In this document: piece after piece, positions 25,687 to 33,301 of the stretch
Layout: each line of letters opens with the position of its first letter
Position numbering within the stretch: position 1 is the first letter of the stretch
Assembly (NCBI RefSeq): GCF_025165815.1
Contig: NZ_JAFFZE010000002.1
Span: 1 to 64,000 of the forward strand
Direction of reading: 5' to 3'
DNA length: 64,000 nt
Source of the DNA: Actinophytocola gossypii
Lineage (GTDB): Bacteria > Actinomycetota > Actinomycetes > Mycobacteriales > Pseudonocardiaceae
Position numbers and translations under genes: made by a program
Notes under the pieces: generated by a model
Told to the model about the DNA's origin: nothing
The model's database searches: none
Seen by the model: the letters and a program-made list of their open reading frames with translations, nothing else

Positions 25687-28103
25687 CGCGGGACCCGGCC
25701 CGCCGGGCGGTGTTCCTCGCCGTCCTGGTCGGCGCGGGCTACATGTTCCCGCTGTACCTGGCCGGCGCGGTCGGGGTCGCGATACGGGCCGACCTCGGCC
25801 TGACCGGGACCCAGCTCGGCGCGGTCGTGTCCACGTTCTTCGCGGTCGGCGCGGTGCTGCTGCCGGTCGGTGGCCGGGTCGTGGACCGGATCGGGCCGCG
25901 TCTCTCGGCCCGGCTCGCGGTGGCCGGCGCCGCGGCGTGCCTGCTCGCGGTCGCGGTCCTCGGCGGCTCCTACCCGGGCCTGCTGGCGGCGATGGCGATC
26001 GGCGGCGTCGGCTCGACGGTCGCGGCCCCGGTCGGCGGCATGCTGATCGCCCGCGCGGTGCCACCGGGACGGCGCCCGCTCGCGTTCGCCATGGAACGCT
26101 CGTCGATCCCGGCCGCCACCCTGCTGGCCGGCGCTTCCGTGCCGACCCTGGCCGCGGTGGTGCACTGGCGGGTCGTGTTCGCGGTCGGCGCGGTGCTGGT
26201 CGCGGCGATTTTGCTCGTCCCGGTGCCCCGCCTGGCCGAGGTGGTGGCGCGCCAGGACCGGGCACCGCTGCGGCCGCTGACCCCGCTGCTCCTGGTGACC
26301 GCGATGTTCGTGCTCGGATCGGCGGCGGCGACCGCGCTGAGCACGTTCCTGGTCGGCTACGGCGCCGGCATCGGCCTCGGCGCGGGCACCGCCGGGATCG
26401 CGCTCGCGGCCACCAGCGCGGCCACCATCGCCGTGCGGATGACGTTGGGCCTGCTCGGGGTCCGGGTGCCGGGCCGGGCCACGTCGGCGGCCCTGCTGCT
26501 CGTCGGAGCGGCCGGGTTCGCGCTGCTCGCCGTGCCGTCGGCCGCCGCCGCGTGGGCCGGGGCGCTGCTCGCCGGCGCGGCCGGCTGGGGCTGGACCGGT
26601 GTGCTCGGGCTCGCGGTCGTGCAGTCCCATCCGGACGCTCCCGGCGCGTCGACCGCGCTCGTGCAGGCCGGCGGTTGTGCCGGTGGGATCGCCGGTCCGC
26701 TGCTGATGGGTGCGCTCGTCGAGCACGCCGGCTATCCGGCCGGCTGGCTCGTGCTGGCCGGACTCGCCGCGCTCGCGGGCCTGGTGGCGGCAGCGAACGG
26801 CGGCATCTGGCGGTGGATCTCACAGGGTGTTGACCCTCGGACAGGCACAAGCCTAACCTCTGAGCGGACCGGCGTTAGCTATAGCGGAACAACCAAGGGG
26901 GTTGCGGTGGAGAACGGACCGCTGACCGGGATACGGGTACTGGACGTCTCGACGATCCTCGCCGGCCCGCTGTGCTGCCGGATCCTCGGCGACCACGGCG
27001 CCGACGTGATCAAGATCGAGCACCCGGAGGCGGGCGACGGGATGCGCGGGCACGGCGCCGCCAAGGACGGCGTCCCGTTGTGGTGGAAGGAGATCTCCCG
27101 GAACAAGCGCGCCGTCGGGCTCAAGCTGTCCACACCGGACGGTGCGGACCTGTTGCTGCGCCTGGCCGCCGACGCCGACGTGCTCGTGGAGAACTTCCGC
27201 CCCGGCACCCTGGAACGCTGGGGGATCGGCCCGGAACGCCTGCACGAGGTCAACCCCGGCCTGGTGATCGTGCGCATCACCGGCTTCGGCCAGACCGGGC
27301 CGTACGCCGCCCGCGCCGGCTTCGGCACCCTCGCCGAGGCGATGAGCGGCTTCGCGCACCTCACCGGCGAGGCGGGCGGGCCGCCGACCCTGCCCGCGTT
27401 CGGGCTCGCCGACAGCATCTGCGGCATCGCCGCCTCCAGCGCGGCGACCATGGCCCTCTACGCCCGCGAGCGCAACGGCGGCCGCGGCGAGATCGTCGAC
27501 ATGAACCTGCTGGAGCCGATCATGGACGCGGTCGGCCCCGGCCCGATGGTCTACGACCAGCTCGGGATCGTGGGGGAGCGGCACGGCAACCGGTCCACCA
27601 ACAACGCGCCGCGCAACACCTACCGCACCAAGGACGGCCGCTGGGTAGCCGTCTCCACCAGCGCCCAGCGCATCGCCGAACGGGTGATGGAGCTCGTCGG
27701 CCACCCAGAGGTGGTCGCCGAGCCCTGGTTCGCCACCGGCCACGGTCGCGCCGCGCACGCCGACCTGCTCGACGCGTACGTCGGCGGCTGGATCGGCGAG
27801 CGCACCGAGGCCGAGGTGACCGCCGCGTTCGAGACGGCGGGCGCCGCCGTCGCCCCGGTCTACAGCGCCCGCGACCTCGTCGAGGACGAGCACGTGCGCT
27901 CCACCGGCATGCTCACCACCGTCCCCGACGACGACTTCGGCCCACTGCTCATGCACAACGTCATGTGGCGGTCCACCGGCGCCCCCGGCCGCATCCGGTT
28001 CACCGGCCGCGCCCTCGGCGCCGACACCGACGAGGTGCTGGCCGAACTCGGCGTGGACGAACACGAGGTGGCGCGGCTGCGCGCGGAACGGGTCGTGGCC
28101 TGA
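25683..28103 (+). CDS. MFS permease whose frame continues without a stop into the CoA-transferase
   Basis: From the GTG at 25683 the first 380 or so residues form a 12-helix major facilitator transporter (TM segments from AVFLAVLVGAGYMFPLYLAG to the last near GWLVLAGLAALAGLVAA) with a VVDRIGPRLSARLA loop after TM2. No stop follows TM12: the frame passes through a 30-40-residue polar linker (about 26815-26906) straight into the CoA-transferase and ends at 28103, potentially an 806-aa fusion. The linker coincides with a promoter (26830-26859) and a ribosome site, so two proteins are more likely, and the MFS stop may have been lost by an indel. A one-base shift near 26820 would end it at the TGA 26831-26833. 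Confidence 0.6.
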   Translation: MTRDPARRAVFLAVLVGAGYMFPLYLAGAVGVAIRADLGLTGTQLGAVVSTFFAVGAVLLPVGGRVVDRIGPRLSARLAVAGAAACLLAVAVLGGSYPGLLAAMAIGGVGSTVAAPVGGMLIARAVPPGRRPLAFAMERSSIPAATLLAGASVPTLAAVVHWRVVFAVGAVLVAAILLVPVPRLAEVVARQDRAPLRPLTPLLLVTAMFVLGSAAATALSTFLVGYGAGIGLGAGTAGIALAATSAATIAVRMTLGLLGVRVPGRATSAALLLVGAAGFALLAVPSAAAAWAGALLAGAAGWGWTGVLGLAVVQSHPDAPGASTALVQAGGCAGGIAGPLLMGALVEHAGYPAGWLVLAGLAALAGLVAAANGGIWRWISQGVDPRTGTSLTSERTGVSYSGTTKGVAVENGPLTGIRVLDVSTILAGPLCCRILGDHGADVIKIEHPEAGDGMRGHGAAKDGVPLWWKEISRNKRAVGLKLSTPDGADLLLRLAADADVLVENFRPGTLERWGIGPERLHEVNPGLVIVRITGFGQTGPYAARAGFGTLAEAMSGFAHLTGEAGGPPTLPAFGLADSICGIAASSAATMALYARERNGGRGEIVDMNLLEPIMDAVGPGPMVYDQLGIVGERHGNRSTNNAPRNTYRTKDGRWVAVSTSAQRIAERVMELVGHPEVVAEPWFATGHGRAAHADLLDAYVGGWIGERTEAEVTAAFETAGAAVAPVYSARDLVEDEHVRSTGMLTTVPDDDFGPLLMHNVMWRSTGAPGRIRFTGRALGADTDEVLAELGVDEHEVARLRAERVVA
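26830..26859 (+). promoter_or_regulatory. internal promoter before the CoA-transferase
   Basis: TTGACC (26830-26835) and TAACCT (26854-26859) are spaced 18 bp apart; a palindrome GCTATAGC (26878-26885) lies between the expected start of transcription and the GTG at 26907. It suggests a second transcription unit for the genes at 26907-32611. Confidence 0.55.
26907..28103 (+). CDS. CaiB/BaiF (family III) CoA-transferase
   Basis: A 398-aa CoA-transferase that moves CoA between carboxylates. N-terminal GIRVLDVSTILAGP and GDHGADVIKIE are family signatures, ENFRPGTLERWG follows, and the catalytic Asp sits in GRGEIVDMN. The GTG at 26907, preceded by AAGGGGG, gives exactly the usual family length, which argues that it is translated separately from the upstream MFS frame. 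It would activate a ring-opened carboxylate for cleavage by the CitE-type lyase. Its stop overlaps the next ATG by one base. Confidence 0.87.
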   Translation: MENGPLTGIRVLDVSTILAGPLCCRILGDHGADVIKIEHPEAGDGMRGHGAAKDGVPLWWKEISRNKRAVGLKLSTPDGADLLLRLAADADVLVENFRPGTLERWGIGPERLHEVNPGLVIVRITGFGQTGPYAARAGFGTLAEAMSGFAHLTGEAGGPPTLPAFGLADSICGIAASSAATMALYARERNGGRGEIVDMNLLEPIMDAVGPGPMVYDQLGIVGERHGNRSTNNAPRNTYRTKDGRWVAVSTSAQRIAERVMELVGHPEVVAEPWFATGHGRAAHADLLDAYVGGWIGERTEAEVTAAFETAGAAVAPVYSARDLVEDEHVRSTGMLTTVPDDDFGPLLMHNVMWRSTGAPGRIRFTGRALGADTDEVLAELGVDEHEVARLRAERVVA

Positions 28104-28927
28104 TGACGACCAAAGCCCTCCTCACCGCAGTCGCCGACGGCCTCACCGTGCACGACCTGGGCCGGGAGCTGAAGGTCGGCATGCCCCAGTCGCCCAACCA
28201 CCCGGCGTTCTGGCACGCGCTGCCTCGCCGGCACGGCGACGTGGTCCGCGCCGACGGCGGCTCGGCCGCCAACGACATGATCACCATGGGCACCCACGTC
28301 GGCACGCACATCGACGCGTTCGCCCACGTCTCCCACGACGGCCGCCTCCTCGACGGCTCCGACGCGGTCGCCGCTGGCCGGGGCGGCAAGTTCGTCGAGC
28401 TCGGCGCCCACACCATCGCGCCCATGGTGCGCCGAGGCGTACTGCTCGACGTCCCGGCCGCCCTCGGCACTCCGGATGGCTGCCCGCCCGGCTACGAGAT
28501 CACCCCCGACGACCTGGCCGCCACCGAGTCCCGCCAGGACACCGAGATCCGCCCCGGCGACGTGGTCCTGGTCCGCAGCGGCTGGGGTCGCCTGTTCGAC
28601 GATCCCGACCCGGCCGTATACCAGGGCAAGGACTCCGGCGTGCCAGGAGTCGGCGCCCCGGGCGCGACCTGGCTCGCCGACCGCGACGTGCACGCCGCCG
28701 GCGCCGACACCATCGCGTTCGAACGCCTCGCCCCCGGCAGCGGACACTCGGTCCTGCCCGCGCACCGGGTCCTCCTGGTCGAACGCGGCGTCTACATCAT
28801 CGAGGCACTGAACCTCGAAGGCGTCGCGGCCGCCGGCGTGCACGAGTTCCTCTTCGTGCTCTCCCCACTGCCCCTGTTCGGCGCCACCGGCTCCCCGGTA
28901 CGCCCCCTGGCGGTGGTCGGCGGATGA
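28103..28927 (+). CDS. cyclase-family metal-dependent hydrolase (kynurenine formamidase-like)
   Basis: A 274-aa member of the cyclase family, with the metal-binding motif HVGTHIDAFAH and HDLGRELKVGMP at the N-terminus. Relatives include kynurenine formamidase and isatin hydrolase, which hydrolyse amide bonds of aromatic or heterocyclic compounds. Together with the amidohydrolase at 30348 it provides a second possible ring-opening or deamidating step. ATGA overlap with the next gene. Confidence 0.82.
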   Translation: MTTKALLTAVADGLTVHDLGRELKVGMPQSPNHPAFWHALPRRHGDVVRADGGSAANDMITMGTHVGTHIDAFAHVSHDGRLLDGSDAVAAGRGGKFVELGAHTIAPMVRRGVLLDVPAALGTPDGCPPGYEITPDDLAATESRQDTEIRPGDVVLVRSGWGRLFDDPDPAVYQGKDSGVPGVGAPGATWLADRDVHAAGADTIAFERLAPGSGHSVLPAHRVLLVERGVYIIEALNLEGVAAAGVHEFLFVLSPLPLFGATGSPVRPLAVVGG

Positions 28928-30351
28928 CTCTCGCCCAACGGCTCGCCGCCTTCGCCGCCGGCACCCTCGCCGACGGTGTCCCCGAGGACGTCGCCGCCAG
29001 CGTCCGGCAGCGCGTCCTCGACATCCTCGGCCTCTGCGTCGCCGCCCGTTCGCTGCCGACCAGCCGCGCCATCGCCGACCACGTCGCCGACCAGGGCGGC
29101 CGCCCCGAGTCCACCGCCGTCGGCCTCGCCGAACCCGTGCCGGCCGCCGGCGCCGCGCTCGTCAACGGCGTGCTCGCGCACTCCCTCGACTACGACGACA
29201 CCCACCTGCCCTCGGTTCTGCACCCCAGCGCGAGCGTCGTCCCCGCCGCGCTCGCCGCCGCCGAGGCCGCCGGCGCCACCGGCCGGGACACCGTCGCCGC
29301 GATCGCCGTCGGCCTGGAGGTCGCCGTCCGGCTCGGCATGGCCGGCTACGACCGCGACCTCGGCAACTCCGTCTACTTCGAACACGGCCAGCACGCCACC
29401 TCCATCTGCGGTGCGATGGGCGCCGCCGCCTCCACCGCTCTCCTGCACGGGCTGGGGGAGGAGGGCGTGCTGCACGCGCTCGGCGTCACCGCGTCGTTCG
29501 CGTCCGGGGTCATCGAGGCCAACCGCACCGGCGGCACGGTCAAGCGGCTGCACTGCGGCTGGGCCGCCCAGTCCGCGGTCACCGCCGCCGGCCTGGTGCG
29601 CCGCGGCTTCACCGGCCCGCCGACCGTCCTGGAGGGCCGGTTCGGCTTCTTCCAGGCGTTCCTGCGCGACCAGACCGACCTGGACCAGGTCGTCACCGGC
29701 CTCGGTGACACCTGGGCGGTGCCGGGCATCTTCTTCAAGCCCTACCCGGCCAACCACTTCACCCACACCGCCATCGACGCCGGCCTGCGGCTGCGCGCCG
29801 ACGGCGTGCCGGCCGACCCGGCCAAGATCGACGCGATCGAACTGCGCGTGCCGAGCGCCGTCATCCGCACCATCGGCCAGCCCATCGAGACCAAACGCGC
29901 CCCGGACACCGGCTACCAGGCCCAGTTCTCCGGCCCCTACGCCGTGGTGACCGGCCTGCTCGGCGGCTCGGGCCTCGGCGCGGGCCTCGCCGACTTCACC
30001 GACGCCCTCGCCACCGACCCGCACCGCCGCGCACTGATGGCCAAGGTGACCGTCGTCCCCGACCAGCGCTGCGACGCCATCTTCCCCTACCAGTTCCCGG
30101 CGATCGTCGCCGTCCGCGGCGCCGACGGTCGCGAGTGGACGGCCGAGGTGCTCGCCAACCGGGGCGGCCCGGAGCGCCCGCTCTCCGAACCGGAACTGGC
30201 CGCCAAGTTCGCCGACAACGTCACCGGCCGCCTGACGCCCGACGACGCCGCCTCGGTCCGCGAACACGCGCTCACCCTCGACACCGTCACCGACGTCGGC
30301 GCCCTGCTGCGCCCCCTCACCCGCCTCGAGTCGACAGGAGACGACCGATGA
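28924..30351 (+). CDS. MmgE/PrpD-family protein, paralogue 2
   Basis: A 475-aa member of the same superfamily as the product at 17365, but clearly divergent. Hallmarks include AHSLDYDDTHLPSVLHPSA, EANRTGGTVKRLHCGWAAQ and FFKPYPANHFTH. It likely acts on a different carboxylate intermediate from paralogue 1. It overlaps the cyclase gene by ATGA and the amidohydrolase start by 4 bp. Confidence 0.8.
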   Translation: MTLAQRLAAFAAGTLADGVPEDVAASVRQRVLDILGLCVAARSLPTSRAIADHVADQGGRPESTAVGLAEPVPAAGAALVNGVLAHSLDYDDTHLPSVLHPSASVVPAALAAAEAAGATGRDTVAAIAVGLEVAVRLGMAGYDRDLGNSVYFEHGQHATSICGAMGAAASTALLHGLGEEGVLHALGVTASFASGVIEANRTGGTVKRLHCGWAAQSAVTAAGLVRRGFTGPPTVLEGRFGFFQAFLRDQTDLDQVVTGLGDTWAVPGIFFKPYPANHFTHTAIDAGLRLRADGVPADPAKIDAIELRVPSAVIRTIGQPIETKRAPDTGYQAQFSGPYAVVTGLLGGSGLGAGLADFTDALATDPHRRALMAKVTVVPDQRCDAIFPYQFPAIVAVRGADGREWTAEVLANRGGPERPLSEPELAAKFADNVTGRLTPDDAASVREHALTLDTVTDVGALLRPLTRLESTGDDR

Positions 30352-31814
30352 CCGAACCGTTCGACCTGCTCGTCACCGGAGTCCGCGTCGTCCACCACGA
30401 CCGCCCGGAGCCCGTGCGCGCCGACATCGCCGTGGCGGGAGGGAAGATCGTCCGGGTCGCGCCCGGCATCGACCCCGGCGACGCCGCGGTCGTCGACGGC
30501 GGCGGCAAGCTCGCCTTCCCCGGCGTGGTGGACGCCCACCAGCACTGGGGCATCTACAACCCGCTACCGGTCGACACCGGCACCGAGAGCCGCGCGTGCG
30601 CGCAGGGCGGCGTCACCACCGCGCTCAACTACATGCGCACCGGCCAGTACTACCTGAACCGAGGCGGCCCGTACGCCGAGGTCTTCCCCGAGGTCCTCGC
30701 GCAGAGCGCCGGCCGCTCCTATGTGGACTACGCCTACCACCTTGCGCCGATGATGCGCGAGCACATCGACGAGATCCCGTCCCTGGTCCGCGACCACGGC
30801 GTGACCTCGTTCAAGGTGTTCATGTTCTACGGCAGCCACGGCCTGCACGGTCGTTCGGCCGACCAGAACTCGTTCCTGATGATCCCCGAGGGCGAGCGCT
30901 ACGACTACGCGCACTTCGAGTTCGTGATGCGCGGCATCCAGGCCGCCCGCGAGAGGTTCCCCGAGCTGGCCGACGAGATCTCGCTGTCCCTGCACTGCGA
31001 GACCGCCGAGATCATGACCGCCTACACCAAGCTCGTCGAGCAGGACGGCACGCTCACCGGCCTCGCCGCCTACAGCGCGTCCCGCCCGCAGCACTCCGAG
31101 GGCCTCGCCGTCTCGATCGCCTCCTACCTGGCGCACGAGACCGGCCTGCCGACGATCAACCTGTTGCACCTGTCCTCGGCGAAGGCCCTGGACGCAGCGC
31201 TGCGGATGGCGAAGGCGTTCCCGCACATCAGGTTCCGCCGCGAGGTGACCGTCGGGCACCTGCTCGCCGACATCGACACCGCGTCCGGCATCGGTGGCAA
31301 GGTCAACCCCCCGATCCGCCCGCGCGAGGACGTCGAGGCCCTGTGGGGCCACCTGCTCGCCGGCGACGTCGACTGGGTCGTGTCCGACCACGCCTGCTGC
31401 CGCGACGAGCAGAAGTTCGGCGACCCGCGCGAGGACGTGTTCCTGGCCAAGTCCGGGTTCGGTGGCGCCGAGTACCTGCTGCCCGGCATGGTCACCGAGG
31501 GCACGAAGCGCGGCCTGCCGCTCGGCGAGATCGCCCGGCTCACCGCGTGGAACCCGGCCGTCCGCTTCGGCCTGCGCACCAAGGGCGCCGTCGGTGTCGG
31601 CTTCGACGCCGACTTCGCCCTCGTCGATCCCGGCGCCGACTGGACCGTCCGCGCCGCCGACTCGGAGTCCACCCAGGAGTACACCCCGTTCGAGGGCTTC
31701 GCGATGACCGCCGCGGTCACCGACACGTTCGTCCGCGGCCACCGTGTACTGGACTCCGGCAAGGTCGTCGGCGACCCGGTCGGCCAGTACCTGAAGCGCC
31801 CGACCGGCACATGA
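30348..31814 (+). CDS. dihydropyrimidinase/hydantoinase-type amidohydrolase
   Basis: A 488-aa TIM-barrel amidohydrolase that hydrolyses a cyclic amide. The site is complete: metal ligands DAHQH, the carboxylated-lysine motif FKVFMFYG, later His ligands in SLHCETAE and LLHLSS, and the catalytic Asp in SDHACC. ACAGGAG precedes the ATG. Family members act on dihydropyrimidines, hydantoin, allantoin and other cyclic imides, so this gene is the best evidence that the pathway substrate contains an N-ring. ATGA overlap with the lyase gene. Confidence 0.85.
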   Translation: MTEPFDLLVTGVRVVHHDRPEPVRADIAVAGGKIVRVAPGIDPGDAAVVDGGGKLAFPGVVDAHQHWGIYNPLPVDTGTESRACAQGGVTTALNYMRTGQYYLNRGGPYAEVFPEVLAQSAGRSYVDYAYHLAPMMREHIDEIPSLVRDHGVTSFKVFMFYGSHGLHGRSADQNSFLMIPEGERYDYAHFEFVMRGIQAARERFPELADEISLSLHCETAEIMTAYTKLVEQDGTLTGLAAYSASRPQHSEGLAVSIASYLAHETGLPTINLLHLSSAKALDAALRMAKAFPHIRFRREVTVGHLLADIDTASGIGGKVNPPIRPREDVEALWGHLLAGDVDWVVSDHACCRDEQKFGDPREDVFLAKSGFGGAEYLLPGMVTEGTKRGLPLGEIARLTAWNPAVRFGLRTKGAVGVGFDADFALVDPGADWTVRAADSESTQEYTPFEGFAMTAAVTDTFVRGHRVLDSGKVVGDPVGQYLKRPTGT

Positions 31815-32611
31815 TCCCGCGCAGCTACCTCTATGTTCCGGGCGACCAACCGGACAAGCTCGCCCGCGCGGCCGGCCGAGGCGCCGACGCGCTGATCGCC
31901 GACCTCGAGGACGCCGTCGCGCCCCGGCACAGGCCGGCCGCCCGCGCCGCGGTCGCCGCCCACCTGGCGACCGGTACCGCCTGGGTCCGGATCAACGCCG
32001 ACGCGGTCGCCGACGACCTGGCCGCGGTCGCCGGCACTCCCGGCCTGGCCGGCATCGTGGTGCCCAAGGCCGAGCCGGAACTCCTGGCCGAGGTCGACCA
32101 CGCCCTCGCGGGCGTCGACGTCCCGGTCCTGGCCCTCCTGGAGACCGCCCGCGGCCTGCGCCGCCTCGACGCCGTTGCCGATTCCCCTCGCGTGGTCCGC
32201 CTCGGCATCGGCGAGGCCGACCTGGCCGGCGAACTGAACCTCCGCCCGGGCCCGGACCGCGAGGAACTGTGGCCGATCCGCTCGGACGTCGTCGTGGCCT
32301 CCGCCGCGGCCGGCCTGCTCCCGCCGGTCGGTCCGGTGCACACCGCCGTCCGCGACCTGAGCGCCCTGGCCGACACCACCGAACGGTTGCTGCGCCAGGG
32401 CTTCCGCGCCCGCACCGCGATCACCCCGGCCCAGCTCCCCACGATCAACGCGGTCTTCACCCCCACCGAGGAGGAGATCGCCGCCGCCCACCGCGCCCTG
32501 GCCCGCCTCGGCGACAACGGCGTCGCGGTCGACGACGACGGCCGGCTACTCGACCCCGCCGTGGTGCGCGCCGCCCGGGAGGTGCTCGGCCGCGTCCGGA
32601 CCGGGTCCTGA
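31811..32611 (+). CDS. HpcH/HpaI (CitE-like) aldolase/lyase
   Basis: A 266-aa TIM-barrel lyase related to the CitE subunit, malyl-CoA and citramalyl-CoA lyases. The N-terminal RSYLYVPGDQPDKLARA and ALIADLEDAV motifs and the LLETARGL segment with the Glu metal ligand are present; the TPAQLPTINAVF block follows near the C-terminus. It would cleave a CoA-activated hydroxyacid to acetyl-CoA plus an oxoacid, ending the pathway. It is the last gene of the run; the 3' end overlaps remnants on the minus strand. Confidence 0.82.
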   Translation: MIPRSYLYVPGDQPDKLARAAGRGADALIADLEDAVAPRHRPAARAAVAAHLATGTAWVRINADAVADDLAAVAGTPGLAGIVVPKAEPELLAEVDHALAGVDVPVLALLETARGLRRLDAVADSPRVVRLGIGEADLAGELNLRPGPDREELWPIRSDVVVASAAAGLLPPVGPVHTAVRDLSALADTTERLLRQGFRARTAITPAQLPTINAVFTPTEEEIAAAHRALARLGDNGVAVDDDGRLLDPAVVRAAREVLGRVRTGS

Positions 32612-32629
32612 CGCCGTGGTGCCGACGAG

Positions 32630-32800
32630 CGGAGCCGCGGGCATGCGCAGGGTCGCCACTACCGCGCCCGACAGGGTGAGGAGCAGGACGATCGCCAGGA
32701 AGACCTGGCCGTGCAGGCCGAGGACGAACAGGGTCTGGTCGGCGAACTCCGGGTCGTAGGTGGCGGTGCCGGGGACGACCAGGTCGGCGAGCACGCACCG
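32630..32800 (-). pseudogene. remnant of a membrane-protein gene (C-terminal fragment)
   Basis: Minus-strand translation gives CVLADLVVPGTATYD followed by one clear membrane helix (GQVFLAIVLLLTLSGAVVATL), then a low-complexity tail running into the convergent CitE gene. No start codon or N-terminal part is present. The fragment ends abruptly where the plus-strand TetR remnant begins, suggesting that both lost their N-termini in one deletion. The original family is not recognisable. Confidence 0.4.
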
Positions 32801-33301
32801 ACCGTTTCCGTGAGCTGACCGCCGCGATGGAACAGGCCCGCGACGCCCGCGCCGACGCCCGGTCGGGGAGCGCATCCTGGCCGCCTGCCGGGCCATGCGT
32901 GCCTGGGCGGTCGCCCATCCGGCCGAGTTCGGCTTGATCTTCGCCAGCCCGATCCCCCCGCGCGACCGACAGCCCGACTCGCCGCGTCATCAGGCCGGGC
33001 AACGTTTCGAGCAGGTCCTGCTGGACGAACCCAGCCGTTCCCGGTGCCCGACGTGGCCGATCTGCCCCCGGCGCTACGCGAGCAGTCGACCGCCTACTCC
33101 GACGCCATCGACGGCGTACTGCCCCCAGCGGCCGCCCACGTCTTCCTGTCCTGCTGGATCCGGCTGTACGGCTTGCTGTGCATGGAAGTCCTGCACCAAC
33201 TGGACTTCGCCTACACCGACCTGGAACCGGTCTTCGAGGAATGCCTGCGCGACCTCACGAGGATGCTCCGCCTGGACCGCCCTGACCAGCCGACACCCTA
33301 G
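32797..33301 (+). pseudogene. decayed TetR-family regulator (C-terminal part, frameshifted)
   Basis: Three pieces in three frames together form a TetR ligand-binding domain: RFRELTAAMEQ (from about 32800), RILAACRAMRAWAVAHPAEFGLIFASP (about 32870-33030) and DVADLPPALREQS to the stop at 33301, which includes the conserved WIRLYGLLCMEVLHQL helix. The N-terminal HTH is absent and at least two frameshifts (near 32868 and 33035) separate the pieces. It cannot encode a functional repressor as written. Confidence 0.65.
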
